From Bradyrhizobium sp. 1(2017) (lineage in GTDB: Bacteria > Pseudomonadota > Alphaproteobacteria > Rhizobiales > Xanthobacteraceae), in contig NZ_CP050022.2 of NCBI RefSeq assembly GCF_011602485.2, forward strand, positions 5,228,001 through 5,292,000: 64,000 nucleotides of DNA. Reading direction: 5' to 3'. Below the pieces are notes generated by a model that saw nothing but the letters and a program-made list of their open reading frames with translations, was not told the origin of the DNA and ran no database searches. This document shows positions 51,892 to 62,275 of the stretch, one piece after another. Position 1 is the first letter of the stretch. Each line of letters starts with the position of its first letter. A program made the position numbers and the translations under genes.

Positions 51892-53262
51892 ATGCGCCTC
51901 GTGCTTCAGCTCGTCGCCCGTCTGCTGCTCATCGTGGCGCTGTGCCTGGGAGCTGCGACGGTGTGGGCCACATTCGACGCCTATCGGAGCGTCGACCGGG
52001 CAACGGCAGCCTCCGCGCAGCGGGTGGCGCAGGCGCTTCAGGCGCTCTATTGGCGCGAGCTCTTGTTGCGGAGCAGCAGAGCGCGCGAGCATCTCCTACC
52101 GGTTCCAGATTGGCGTTCGCTGGAGACGATGAAGCTGATCTCGCCCGGCGTCTGCATCGAGTTCCAGCCCGCCACGGCATTCGAGAAGCCGCTGTGCGGT
52201 CAGAGCGAGGGACTCGGCAAGACGCCGCCGCGCTGGTTCGCCGCGATCGTGCCGAGCTTCCTCGGCAGCCATGCCGAAGTGGTGCGGCCGGTCAGCCCGC
52301 GCGCTGCATCGGCCGGCACTGTGGTCGCGACACCGGACCCCGCAGCCGCAATCTCGCTCGCCTGGGAGTACATTCTCAACGTTATCGACGTCGCGCTGCT
52401 GATGGCAGCGGCAATAGCGCTGCTGGCGTCGCTCGCAATCGCGCATGCACTGGCACCGGCGCGCACCATCGTCACCGCGCTGCAGCGCATGGCGCGCGGC
52501 CAGTATCGCACCAGGCTGCCGCGTTTCCGCTCGATGGAGCTTGCAATGATCGGCAACGCCGTCGATGCGCTCGGCGGCCGGCTGGAGGAAGCGACCGAGC
52601 AGCGCGCGGCACTGACGCGGCGGCTGATCGAGATCCGCGACGACGAGCGCCGCGCACTCGCCCGCGAGCTCCACGACGAGTTCGGACAGAATCTCTCCGC
52701 CATCCTCGCCTTCGCCAACACCATCGAGACCGCAAGCGCGAAGGCCGACAAGGATAGCGGCATCGCGCAGGATGCGCGGATGATCTCGCAGGCGACCCAT
52801 CATCTGATGGCCTCGCTCCGCGATGCGCTGAAGCGCCTGCGCAATCCCCTGCCCGCGGAGCTTGGGCTCGAGGCGAGCCTCGTCAACCTCGTCGACAGCT
52901 GGCGCTCGCAGAGCGCGGCGCGGCCGACGATCCAGCTCGACCTCAAGGGCGACCTCACCGACATCAGCGGTCCGGCGGCCACCACCGCCTATCGCGTCGC
53001 GCAGGAATGCCTGACCAACGCGCTGCGCCACAGCGCGGCCCGCGAGATCTCGCTCAGGATCGAGCGGCGTGCCGGCGACGATGACGCGCTCCTGATCCGC
53101 GTCGAGGACGACGGCGGCGGCGATGCGGAACGCGTCGCGCAATCGGCCGGGTTCGGCCTCACCGGCATCCGCGAACGCGTTGCGGCCGCCGGCGGGTCGC
53201 TGTCGATCCTGCCTGCGAACCGCGGCCTCAGCGTCGCCGCCACCATCCCGCTCGCCGCATGA
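51892..53262 (+). CDS. NarL-type membrane sensor histidine kinase
   Basis: 456 residues from ATG 51892, preceded by TTGGGGGTGATCGC. Two helices (about 5-25 and 160-185) enclose a periplasmic sensor of ~130 residues with a CIEFQP...LCGQ cysteine pair. After a HAMP-like region (ALAPARTIVTALQRMARGQYRTRL) comes a HisKA_3 dimerisation helix with the phospho-His in RRALARELHDEFGQNLSAI. The HATPase part (YRVAQECLTNALRHSAA; VEDDGGGD; GFGLTGIRERVAAAGG) follows. Paired with the response regulator eight bases later. Divergent from the ExbB-like operon. Confidence 0.92.
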   Translation: MRLVLQLVARLLLIVALCLGAATVWATFDAYRSVDRATAASAQRVAQALQALYWRELLLRSSRAREHLLPVPDWRSLETMKLISPGVCIEFQPATAFEKPLCGQSEGLGKTPPRWFAAIVPSFLGSHAEVVRPVSPRAASAGTVVATPDPAAAISLAWEYILNVIDVALLMAAAIALLASLAIAHALAPARTIVTALQRMARGQYRTRLPRFRSMELAMIGNAVDALGGRLEEATEQRAALTRRLIEIRDDERRALARELHDEFGQNLSAILAFANTIETASAKADKDSGIAQDARMISQATHHLMASLRDALKRLRNPLPAELGLEASLVNLVDSWRSQSAARPTIQLDLKGDLTDISGPAATTAYRVAQECLTNALRHSAAREISLRIERRAGDDDALLIRVEDDGGGDAERVAQSAGFGLTGIRERVAAAGGSLSILPANRGLSVAATIPLAA

Positions 53263-53269
53263 GGCCGAC

Positions 53270-53923
53270 GTGAACGATGTCGCGGCAACAGGCATCTCCG
53301 TTCTGCTGGTCGACGACCACCCGATCGTGCGGCAAGGCTACCGGCGCGTGCTCGAAAGCCAGGGCGATCTTCGCGTCGTGGCGGAAGCCGACAACGCCGC
53401 GGACGCCTACGGCGCCTTCAAGGCGCACGACCCCGATGTCGTCGTGCTTGACATCTCGATGCCCGGCGCGAGCGGCCTGGAAGCAATCCGCAACATCCGG
53501 GCGCGCAATCCGCGGGCGCGCATTCTCGTCTTCACCATGCACAACGAAGCCGTGCTGGTGAAAGCCGCCTTCGGCGCCGGCGCCTCCGGTTTCGTCACCA
53601 AGAGCAGCGAGCCGTCCGCCGTGGTGCGCGCCATTCGCGGCGTCGCGCGCGGCGAGCGCGCCATGAGCGACGATGTCGCACATATTCTCGCCGAGGACAG
53701 CCTGTCGCCGACGGGTTCAGTGCTGGATCAGCTGGGCGAGCGCGAGATCGAGATCCTGCGCCAGTTCGCCGGCGGCGCCACCACCGAGCAGATCGCGGCG
53801 CATCTCAATCTCAGCGTGAAGACGGTCCAGAACTACCACTACCTGATCAAGTCGAAGACCGGGGCGCGCACGGACGCCCAACTCGTGCGGCTCGCGGCGA
53901 CGTGCGGGCTCACGCGAATCTAG
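53270..53923 (+). CDS. NarL/LuxR family response regulator
   Basis: 217 residues from GTG 53270. The receiver has Asp15-Asp16, phospho-acceptor Asp61 in VVVLDISMPGASG, Thr in ILVFTMHN and Lys in GFVTKSSEP. The C-terminal LuxR helix-turn-helix is LGEREIEILRQFAGGATTEQIAAHLNLSVKTVQNYHYLIKSK. Cognate of the kinase upstream. Both are close to the ExbB-like operon, which they might control, but no shared site is visible. Confidence 0.93.
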   Translation: MNDVAATGISVLLVDDHPIVRQGYRRVLESQGDLRVVAEADNAADAYGAFKAHDPDVVVLDISMPGASGLEAIRNIRARNPRARILVFTMHNEAVLVKAAFGAGASGFVTKSSEPSAVVRAIRGVARGERAMSDDVAHILAEDSLSPTGSVLDQLGEREIEILRQFAGGATTEQIAAHLNLSVKTVQNYHYLIKSKTGARTDAQLVRLAATCGLTRI

Positions 53924-54033
53924 CAGCAAGACTGCCGCACAGCCTTGGTTCATGGAGCCACTCAATCTGCCGAACGACATGGAACAGAGCGCATGCGGTT
54001 CCGGTTAGTACGACAGTCAAGGAGTCAAAGGTC

Positions 54034-54339
54034 ATGAGTAAGGGTCATCACAACGCTGTCGACCATCCCCCGATCATCACAGTAGGCGAGCTCATCGACG
54101 AACTCTGCCGCTTGCCGGACACCGCCGTCGTCCACTTCCGTTGCCCCATGCTCGAACAGGAACTGACCTTCTATCGCCTGCGCAAGCGGTCAAAGGACGC
54201 CGTGGAAATCGCGGTCAATGCCTATCCGGAAAGTCCCCCGGTCGTGCCATCGTCCGAGGCGAACTTCCATGCGCGCAGACGCTCGGCGTCCTCGCAACCG
54301 GCTCACAATGGCGCCCTGCTTCAGAAGGCACGCGGTTGA
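54034..54339 (+). CDS. small conserved-looking cytoplasmic protein, unknown function
   Basis: 101 residues from ATG 54034, with AAGGAGTCAAAG upstream. The first 70 residues look folded (PPIITVGELIDELCRLPDTAVVHFRCPMLEQELTFYRLRKRSKDAVEIAVN); the rest is polar and Ser/Ala-rich. No family recognised. It sits 110 bp after the response regulator on the same strand and could be a target or neighbour in the same transcript. Confidence 0.6.
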   Translation: MSKGHHNAVDHPPIITVGELIDELCRLPDTAVVHFRCPMLEQELTFYRLRKRSKDAVEIAVNAYPESPPVVPSSEANFHARRRSASSQPAHNGALLQKARG

Positions 54340-54367
54340 CTGGTATGCGGTGAAGAGGTGCGGCGGT

Positions 54368-54955
54368 CTATCCCGCCTTCAGCCCGCGCAGCAGCAGTGC
54401 CAGCGTCGCGTCGACGCGCGCCGGCAGATCGGCGTCCTTCCACTCGTCGGCGTGGGCCGGATGATGGAAGCGGACAGTCGCATCGAACATGGCGCGCGCT
54501 GTGGTCTTGACGTCGTCCACGGCGAAAACGCCCTGCTTGACGCCGTCGGTCAGGATCGCCCCGATCTGGTCGATCATGGTGTCCTTGTGACATTTGACGG
54601 CCGCGCAGGCCTCACGCGCCAGCGTCAGATAGGTTTCGAACATCTCGGGGTCGTCGAGGACGCGCGAACGCTTGGCGGCGAACAGCGTCCGCAGCCAGCG
54701 GTCGAGCCTGTCAGGGGCGGGCCCCTGTTCCTCGGTGATCGCGCGCAACGGCGCGTCGATGCGGTCGAGCCAGCGCTTGGCAACGGCCTCGCGCAGCGAG
54801 GCCTTGCTCGGGAAATGGCGATAGACGCTGCCGTGGCTCACATCGAGCGCACGGGCAACGTCGACCACGGTGGCCTTGGCCAGCCCGAAACGCCTGAGCA
54901 CGTCCTCGGTAACTTCGAGGATCCGCTCCGGCGTCAAGACAACGGCTTCATTCAT
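54368..54955 (-). CDS. TetR family transcriptional regulator
   Basis: 195 residues. The helix-turn-helix is RILEVTEDVLRRFGLAKATVVDVARALDVSHGSVYRHFPSKASLREAV. The C-terminal domain is a usual ligand-binding part. It points away from purB with 570 bp between, a region that holds a 24-bp inverted repeat and a possible 33-residue gene. Its target is not evident because no transporter or enzyme gene lies next to it. Confidence 0.9.
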   Translation of the reverse strand: MNEAVVLTPERILEVTEDVLRRFGLAKATVVDVARALDVSHGSVYRHFPSKASLREAVAKRWLDRIDAPLRAITEEQGPAPDRLDRWLRTLFAAKRSRVLDDPEMFETYLTLAREACAAVKCHKDTMIDQIGAILTDGVKQGVFAVDDVKTTARAMFDATVRFHHPAHADEWKDADLPARVDATLALLLRGLKAG

Positions 54956-55047
54956 GCCAGCACCATGTTCCCGTTCGGGGCTCAGTCACTCCGGCAGTAG
55001 GGCTGCTTCCGAAGCGCCCTGGCCGGTCGTTTCGGAAAGCCTATGCC

Positions 55048-55149
55048 TTAATGAGGCAGTTTTGCAGCCTGCGCCGCGATCTGGCGCGCCACCAGCACAT
55101 TGAGCCAATGCCCAATCACGCCGGTGAAATTGAGGATTTCGGTTGTCAT
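55048..55149 (-). CDS. possible very small protein, 33 residues
   Basis: ATG 55149 to TAA on the minus strand encodes MTTEILNFTGVIGHWLNVLV and on to AKLPH, an amphipathic helix with a clean composition. GGAG lies ten bases upstream. It is 92 bp before the TetR gene on the same strand and could be cotranscribed. No family recognised; it may be a chance frame. Confidence 0.4.
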   Translation of the reverse strand: MTTEILNFTGVIGHWLNVLVARQIAAQAAKLPH

Positions 55150-55288
55150 TGTCTTAAGTCTCCATTCGTCCGCGGTCCCCGTTCTTCAATCTGCCGTCCG
55201 ATCCGAAGGTTGTTCGGATGTCAGGCTCCCCGGGGCTTGTCGCGGGACACTCCAATCGAAGCGTCCGAGAACGGATATACACGTCTCG
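55150..55288. other. intergenic region upstream of purB and the TetR gene
   Basis: No supported gene in this part of the 570-bp gap. A plus-strand frame crosses it but has no ribosome site, and its composition is not protein-like. The stretch is less GC-rich than its surroundings, as promoter regions often are. Confidence 0.4.
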
Positions 55289-55312
55289 CTGACAGATTTC
55301 AATATCTGTCAG
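55289..55312. promoter_or_regulatory. 24-bp inverted repeat, candidate operator
   Basis: CTGACAGAT and ATCTGTCAG form a perfect nine-base inverted repeat around TTCAAT. A second, weaker repeat GTCAAT/ATTGAC overlaps its right side and ends near 55333. Position upstream of the TetR gene and of purB suits a TetR-family operator. Confidence 0.5.
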
Positions 55313-55525
55313 TCAATGATCCGTGATTGACAGCCGATTTTTGGCTCGGGTGCCGCTCGCTCACCCCCGACCGGTGGATAGGTGCTCCCGCGCTCCGCTC
55401 CATCGGCCGGATCGTTTGTTTCGCCCTCCCCGCTCTGCTAAATCGCGGCGTAAAAAGCATTTGGCCGGAGACCCACGCCCCCAATTTCTCCCGGGGCGCC
55501 CCCGCCTACCTCTTGGAGCCGTCAG

Positions 55526-56833
<1,308 letters not shown>

Positions 56834-56843
56834 GCGCGCGTCC

Positions 56844-56916
56844 GTAGCCCGGGTGAGCGCAGCGAGACCCGGGAGCCCAAATCGCAAGAAATCCCGGATG
56901 TCGCTATCCGGGCTAC
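56844..56916. repeat. GTAGCCCGGG-type intergenic palindrome
   Basis: GTAGCCCGG at 56844-56852 pairs with CCGGGCTAC at 56908-56916. Inside, CCCGGGT and ACCCGGG flank GAGCGCAGCGAG, giving a nested hairpin. Different arms from the GTCATT elements. It lies between two genes that both run rightward. Confidence 0.8.
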
Positions 56917-56937
56917 AACACCAGAGACGGAGCCTTC

Positions 56938-58110
56938 ATGCCCATCGTCAACCGCGTTGCCGCCCTCTCCGACGAAATGGCCGCCTGGCGCCATGACTTC
57001 CACGAGAACCCCGAGCTGCAATACGACGTCCACCGCACCGCCGGCATCGTCGCCGACAAGCTCAAGGAGTTCGGTTGCGACGAGGTGGTGACGGGCATCG
57101 GCCGCACCGGCGTGGTCGGCGTGATCCGCGGCCGCAAGTCCGCCTCCGGCAAGACCATCGGCCTGCGCGCCGACATGGATGCGCTGCCGATCATGGAAAC
57201 CTCCGGCGTGCCCTACGCCTCGAAGGTCCCCGGCAAGATGCACGCCTGCGGCCATGACGGCCACACCGCGATGCTGCTCGGGGCCGCCAAATATCTCGCC
57301 GAGACCCGCAATTTCGACGGCACCGCGGTCGTGATCTTCCAGCCCGCCGAGGAAGGCGGCGGCGGCGGCAAGGCCATGGTTGAGGATGGGCTGATGACGC
57401 GCTGGAACGTCCAGGAGGTCTACGGCATGCACAACATGCCGGGCCTGCCCGAAGGCCATTTCGCAACCACCCCCGGTGCGATGCTCGCCTCCTCCGACAA
57501 CATCCAGATCACCGTGCACGGCAAGGGCGGCCACGCCGGCGCCGGCCCGCACAAATCGGTCGACAGCGTGCTGATCGGCTCGCAGATCGTGAACGCGCTG
57601 CAGTCCATCGTCGCACGCAACGTCGATCCGCTGAAGTCAGCGGTCATCTCGATCACGCAATTCCACTCCGGCACGGCCTTCAACATCATCCCCGAGGTCG
57701 CCGAGCTCGCCGGCACCGTGCGCACGCTGGATCCTGAAGTCCGCGATCTCGTCGAGCGCCGCATCGGCGAAGTCGCCGACAGCGTCGCCCGCGCCTATGG
57801 CGGCTCGGCGGAGGTCAAGTACACGCGGATGTATCCGGTGACGATGAACCATGCGCGCGAGGCCGGCCTTGCCGCCGACGTCGCCCGCGACATCGTCGGC
57901 GCCGACCGCGTCAACGACAAGTTCATCCCGATGATGGGCGCCGAGGACTTCTCCTTCATGCTGGAGGCGCGTCCCGGCGCGATGGTGCTGGTCGGAATGG
58001 GCGACGGCAACGAGTGCCACCACCCTGCCTACGTCTTCAACGACAACATTCTGGGCCACGGCGCCTCGTTCTGGGCGCGTCTCGTCGAGACGAGGATGCC
58101 GGCGGGATAG
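56938..58110 (+). CDS. M20 family amidohydrolase (hippurate hydrolase-like)
   Basis: 390 residues. Metal and catalytic motifs: RHDFHENPELQYD at the start, GLRADMDALPI, MHACGHDGHTAMLL, IFQPAEEGGGGGKAMVEDG and the final GAEDFSFMLEARPGAMVLVGMGD. The dimerisation domain begins at ASSDNIQITVHGKGGHAGAGPH. The family removes N-acyl groups from amino acids (hippurate, N-acetyl-amino acids, indole-acetyl conjugates). The substrate is not shown by context. Confidence 0.92.
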   Translation: MPIVNRVAALSDEMAAWRHDFHENPELQYDVHRTAGIVADKLKEFGCDEVVTGIGRTGVVGVIRGRKSASGKTIGLRADMDALPIMETSGVPYASKVPGKMHACGHDGHTAMLLGAAKYLAETRNFDGTAVVIFQPAEEGGGGGKAMVEDGLMTRWNVQEVYGMHNMPGLPEGHFATTPGAMLASSDNIQITVHGKGGHAGAGPHKSVDSVLIGSQIVNALQSIVARNVDPLKSAVISITQFHSGTAFNIIPEVAELAGTVRTLDPEVRDLVERRIGEVADSVARAYGGSAEVKYTRMYPVTMNHAREAGLAADVARDIVGADRVNDKFIPMMGAEDFSFMLEARPGAMVLVGMGDGNECHHPAYVFNDNILGHGASFWARLVETRMPAG

Positions 58111-58137
58111 GATCGCGTTCGCCCAGACGAGCGACAC

Positions 58138-59976
58138 TCAATTGCAGACCTCGGCAGTAACGCTGACTCCGTTGTTGAGCTTCGTCGTTGCGAGGCGGCA
58201 CCCCTTTGCAACCGGCCGGCATCCCGCGCTGCCGCAGACCATCTGTCCCGCAGCCTGCGGTGCCGACGGGGCCGCCTCCGTTTGCTTTCGATCCGTGTCC
58301 CGCCTCCGTGACTCCTCGCGTGTCGCCACAGGTTTCTTCTCCGGGATCTTCTCGCACTCGTTGTCGTCACCGACCCGATAGCCGGCCCCGCAGGTGATCT
58401 TCACGCATTGATCGCCGTCTGCCTTGAAGCCGAAATTGCAAACGAGCGGGCAGACCCGTCCCGGCTTTGCCTTCAGCGCATCGAGGGCATCCACGCTGGC
58501 AAGCTTCACGTCGAACTGGGTGCCGGCATATTTGTTGAACAGCGTCAGCGAACGCTGCGCCGCCGGCGTCCACTCGCTCTCCGCAGACGCGGTCAGGCAG
58601 CCGACGCGGCGCAATTCGCTTTGTACGGATTTGGCGAGGTCGGCCGCCGACAATGAGGACGTGGGCCCCGGGGAGAGCGCGGCCACTTTCTGGTTTTCGA
58701 TTTCGGGCAGCTGCCGATCGGCGGCCGGCTTTGCGGCCTGCCCCGCCTTCTCCGCCGCCTGCTTTGCGGCGAGCTCGGCCTTGGCCTTCTCCGCCGCCTG
58801 CTTCTCGGCCAAGGCCTTCGCTGCGGCCGCCTCGGCCGCCTTGCGCTGCTGCTCGGCCGCCTCGGCCCTCGCCTGCTCGATCTGCTTCTGCTTCTCCGCG
58901 GCAACCCGCGCCTCTTCGGCCGCCTTGGCCGCGGCGGCTGCCTTCTCCTGCTCGGCCTTCTGGGCGCGCTCGGCAATCAGCCTCGTCTTTTCCTGCTCGG
59001 CCGCCTTGGCCCTCAGTTCGGCCGCAGCGCGCGTCTCCTCGGCGCCGATCTTGTTCAACTGACCTTTGGCGAGGTTGGCGTAGAAGCCGTCCGGATATTG
59101 CGCCAGAAACGCCTCCCAGGCGTCGCGCGTGGCGAGCTGGAGCGCGAGCTCGTAGTCCCTGCGGACCGCTTCCTGCGGGTTGGCCTGCGGACCGGTCGCA
59201 GCCGGCTTGAGCGCGACCAGCGGCACGTCGTCGCCCCCGAGCGAACCATAGACATAGGGCTCCTGCTTGTAGCCGGTCACCTTGAGCACGTCATCACGGA
59301 CGAAGCCGAAGGCCTTGCGAAGATCGAGCCCCGGCTTCGGCAAATGCTCGACGAGCGCGGCGGCGAACGGACTGTTTCTGGAATCCCCGTCGGACGCGGT
59401 CGATCCGGCCTTGGCGGCGAAGGCGATCATCGTATTCGGGCTGGTTGGTTCGACCTTGGCGAGGCCGCGTCCGATCGCGCGCGATGCCAGCGTGCGCTTC
59501 ATCGTCTTCGCGAACGGGTTGTCGCGGCAGGCATCCAGGATGATCAACCGCAGTTGCTTGGCCGGCTCGACCGCGAACAACGCCCGCTCGACCGGTATGG
59601 TCTCATCGAGAACGTCGCCGTCGGTCTCCAGCGTCGCGTCGGTCGGGATGAGATAGTTGTTGCCGTCGAGCTCGATGCCGTGACCGGCGTAGTAGATCAC
59701 CGCCATGTCGGCATCGCGCGTCCTCCCGGCGAACTCGCGCAGCATGCGCCGCATCTCGCTGGCACTGAGATCCAGCCGCACGTCCACGGAATCGAAGCCG
59801 GCCTTCTTGAACATGCCGCCGACGAGGGTGGCATCGTTGGCGGGATTGCCGAGCTTGGGCGCGCTCTTGTAGGCGGAATTGCCGATCACGAGCGCCACCC
59901 GCCGGTCGGCATGCGCCGGACCGCAGACAAAACCCATCGTCAAAATAAACAATACAAATAGCCGAAACGGAATCAC
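58138..59976 (-). CDS. secreted caspase-like (peptidase C14) protein with coiled coil
   Basis: 612 residues from GTG 59976. A signal peptide ends AHA before DRRVALVIGNSAYKSAPKL. The caspase-like dyad is His99 in VIYYAGHGIELDGNNYLIP and Cys150 in LIILDACRDNPFAKTMKR. The domain ends near residue 260. Then comes an Ala/Lys/Glu-rich coiled coil (about 300-410) and a cysteine-rich C-terminus (VCPLVCNFGFKADGDQCVKITC and AGYRVGDDNECEKIP). The broken relative is at 3182-4529. Function of these exported orthocaspase-like proteins in rhizobia is not known. Convergent with the amidohydrolase, 27 bp apart. Confidence 0.88.
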   Translation of the reverse strand: MIPFRLFVLFILTMGFVCGPAHADRRVALVIGNSAYKSAPKLGNPANDATLVGGMFKKAGFDSVDVRLDLSASEMRRMLREFAGRTRDADMAVIYYAGHGIELDGNNYLIPTDATLETDGDVLDETIPVERALFAVEPAKQLRLIILDACRDNPFAKTMKRTLASRAIGRGLAKVEPTSPNTMIAFAAKAGSTASDGDSRNSPFAAALVEHLPKPGLDLRKAFGFVRDDVLKVTGYKQEPYVYGSLGGDDVPLVALKPAATGPQANPQEAVRRDYELALQLATRDAWEAFLAQYPDGFYANLAKGQLNKIGAEETRAAAELRAKAAEQEKTRLIAERAQKAEQEKAAAAAKAAEEARVAAEKQKQIEQARAEAAEQQRKAAEAAAAKALAEKQAAEKAKAELAAKQAAEKAGQAAKPAADRQLPEIENQKVAALSPGPTSSLSAADLAKSVQSELRRVGCLTASAESEWTPAAQRSLTLFNKYAGTQFDVKLASVDALDALKAKPGRVCPLVCNFGFKADGDQCVKITCGAGYRVGDDNECEKIPEKKPVATREESRRRDTDRKQTEAAPSAPQAAGQMVCGSAGCRPVAKGCRLATTKLNNGVSVTAEVCN

Positions 59977-60141
59977 TTGCGTCCCCCCGGATGCAATTCC
60001 CTGAGACTATTCGGTAGCGTTGCCGATTGCCAATCGTACCTATGTGATACCTGTCACATAAGGCGGTCTGACGCGGGTATGATAATGCGACGAAGCGTCG
60101 CCCCGCTTTTCCAGCCGAGGCGACGCCACGCGCAGGGTTCG

Positions 60142-62049
60142 CTACATCTGCACCACCTCGTGGCGCATCACGAACGGTGCAAGCAACACGTGCACTTCGC
60201 TCGCAACCACCCTGCGCTGATCCGGCGGCAGGCCCGCGAGCGTCACGGTCGCGATCGATCCATGACTGCCATGGGCACCGACCTTGACCTTGCAATCGAT
60301 GCCGCGCTCCGCCAGCGGCGCCAGCACCTTGGTGAACACGCGCTCCGCGGCGTCCCAGCGCAGCTGCGGCTTGAACACCTTGCCGACGCCCGTGACCGGC
60401 ATCGGATTGATCGGAATGACCTGCACCGGAACGGCAGCGCGCTCGGGCGTGCGCTCGCGGACCCAGGCTTCGAGCTCGCCCGGCTCGACGGTCGCACCCG
60501 GCTTCAATTGCACATATCCCACCGGAAGCTCGCCGGCATAGGCGTCGGGCTGACCGACCACCGCGGCGAAGCCGACGGCGGGATGTCTGAACATGATCTC
60601 CTCGATCGGCGCCGGATCGATGTTGTGACCACCACGGATCACGAGGTCCTTGGCGCGGCCGGTGATCCAGAGATAGCCATCGGCATCGAGCCGGCCGAGA
60701 TCGCCGGAATTGACCCAGACCTCGTCGACGAAAGCGCCCTTGTTGTGCTCGTCGTTGAGATAGCCGCCGAACACGCCGGGCCCGGCCATGATGACGACAC
60801 CGATCTCGTCCGGCGCGCAATCGCGGATCAGGCGGCCATCGGCATCGAGCTGCACGATGCGCACGCGCGCGTAAGGCATGGGAAGGCCGACAGAGCCGAG
60901 CCGGATCGGCCGCGACGGATAGGCCAGCGTGTGCACGCTGGAGGTCTCGGTCATGCCGTAGACCTCGACCACCGGCAGCTTCAGCTTGTCCTGGATTGCC
61001 GAGCCCACGGCGACGGGGATCGCAGAGCCGCCGCCGGCGGCATATTTCAGGCTGGAAAGATCCGCGTCACCAGGCGGCACCGCCAGCGTGGCGGCAAGCA
61101 CCGTCGGCACGCTCGACAGCGCCTCGGGCTTGTAGCGCTCGACGAGCTGCCAGATGTTCTTCACCGCATTCGGATTGCGCCAGCCGCTCGGCGACAGCAC
61201 GACCATCGAGCCGCCGCTCGACAGGGTCAGCAGCACCTGCGTCAGCGAGCCCCCGACATGAAACAGCGGCATGCCGAACAGCAGGTTGCCGCCCGGCTTC
61301 GCCTTCAGCAGCAGATTGAGCGCCCAGGCCTGGTAGACCTGGTTGGCATGGGTGTGCCGCACCAGCTTCGGCGTGCCCGTGGTGCCGCCGGTGTGGAAAT
61401 AGGCGGCAATGTCGCCCCCCGAAATCTTGCGTTCGCTGACGAGCCGGTCGGACGGCTGCTGCTTGATCAGGTCGTTGAAGGCATAAATGCCCTTCGCCGG
61501 ATCGCCGCCGCCGAACACCTGTACGATCGCCTTGAGATGCTTCAGTTGCGGCCTGATCTGCTCGACCTTCTGCCAGATGTCGGTGCCGGGCATCGGTCCG
61601 AGCGCCACCAGGATCTTCGTGTTGGCGGCCTCCAGGATTTCCGCAATCTGGTGCGGCTCGAGCAGCGGATTGACGGGATTGGCGATGCCCGCGGCCTCGG
61701 CGCCGAACAGCGTCACGAAGGCATCGGGAACCAGCGGCAGCATGAAGCTGATGACGTCGCCCTTCTCCGCACCCAGCGCATGAAACATGTTGGCGGCCTG
61801 CGTGGCGCGCGCGATGAAATCGCGGTACGTGACCACGACCGGCGTGTCGGCGGGATCGGCATTCTGCAGGAACTGGATCGCCGCGCCGTCGGGATTGCGC
61901 GCGGCACCCAGCCTGATCGCTTCATAGGTGCTCTCGGCCGCGACGCGATCGGCATAAGGAACCTGCTCGAAGGCCCGCACCTCCGCGTCCGTCAAAAATT
62001 CCGGATAGTCGTTGCCGATGAGCCGATCGAGCGCGTGGATGCCCGCCAT
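60142..62049 (-). CDS. acyl-CoA synthetase (AMP-forming)
   Basis: 635 residues from ATG 62049 with GGGAGGACGG upstream; the frame is open 70 codons earlier but that part is low complexity. ANL motifs: FHTGGTTGTPKLVRHTH (P-loop), YGMTETSSVHTL, NSGDLGRLDADGYLWITGRAKDLVIRGG and the catalytic Lys in GVGKVFKPQLRW. It activates an acid to its CoA thioester; chain length or aromatic preference is not clear. The C-terminus has ~40 extra residues after the Lys motif. Transcribed alone. Confidence 0.92.
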   Translation of the reverse strand: MAGIHALDRLIGNDYPEFLTDAEVRAFEQVPYADRVAAESTYEAIRLGAARNPDGAAIQFLQNADPADTPVVVTYRDFIARATQAANMFHALGAEKGDVISFMLPLVPDAFVTLFGAEAAGIANPVNPLLEPHQIAEILEAANTKILVALGPMPGTDIWQKVEQIRPQLKHLKAIVQVFGGGDPAKGIYAFNDLIKQQPSDRLVSERKISGGDIAAYFHTGGTTGTPKLVRHTHANQVYQAWALNLLLKAKPGGNLLFGMPLFHVGGSLTQVLLTLSSGGSMVVLSPSGWRNPNAVKNIWQLVERYKPEALSSVPTVLAATLAVPPGDADLSSLKYAAGGGSAIPVAVGSAIQDKLKLPVVEVYGMTETSSVHTLAYPSRPIRLGSVGLPMPYARVRIVQLDADGRLIRDCAPDEIGVVIMAGPGVFGGYLNDEHNKGAFVDEVWVNSGDLGRLDADGYLWITGRAKDLVIRGGHNIDPAPIEEIMFRHPAVGFAAVVGQPDAYAGELPVGYVQLKPGATVEPGELEAWVRERTPERAAVPVQVIPINPMPVTGVGKVFKPQLRWDAAERVFTKVLAPLAERGIDCKVKVGAHGSHGSIATVTLAGLPPDQRRVVASEVHVLLAPFVMRHEVVQM

Positions 62050-62275
62050 GGAATTCCGTCCTCCCTCAGATGCTCGTCCCGCCGCCCTGTCTTTTGACAT
62101 TTTGGTCCGGCGAGGCCTCGGCCGATGGCCGGCCGAGCGCGGACAGAATGATGGATGATTTGGCGTTCGTCCATTGCCTGGCGTCTGCGTCGCTTGAACC
62201 TCTGCGGCCGGTCTGGGGACCAAGAACTGGCACTGAATTCGCGCGCCAGCGCCCTGCCGCAAGACTTGAGGTCAC

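Noticed and set aside
55100..55330. Plus-strand frame in the TetR-purB gap
   Set aside because: No ribosome site, mixed composition, and it crosses the inverted repeat.
59977..62097. Long plus-strand frame opposite the acyl-CoA synthetase
   Set aside because: The minus strand holds all ANL motifs. The plus frame is Arg/His/Gly-rich with no recognisable family.
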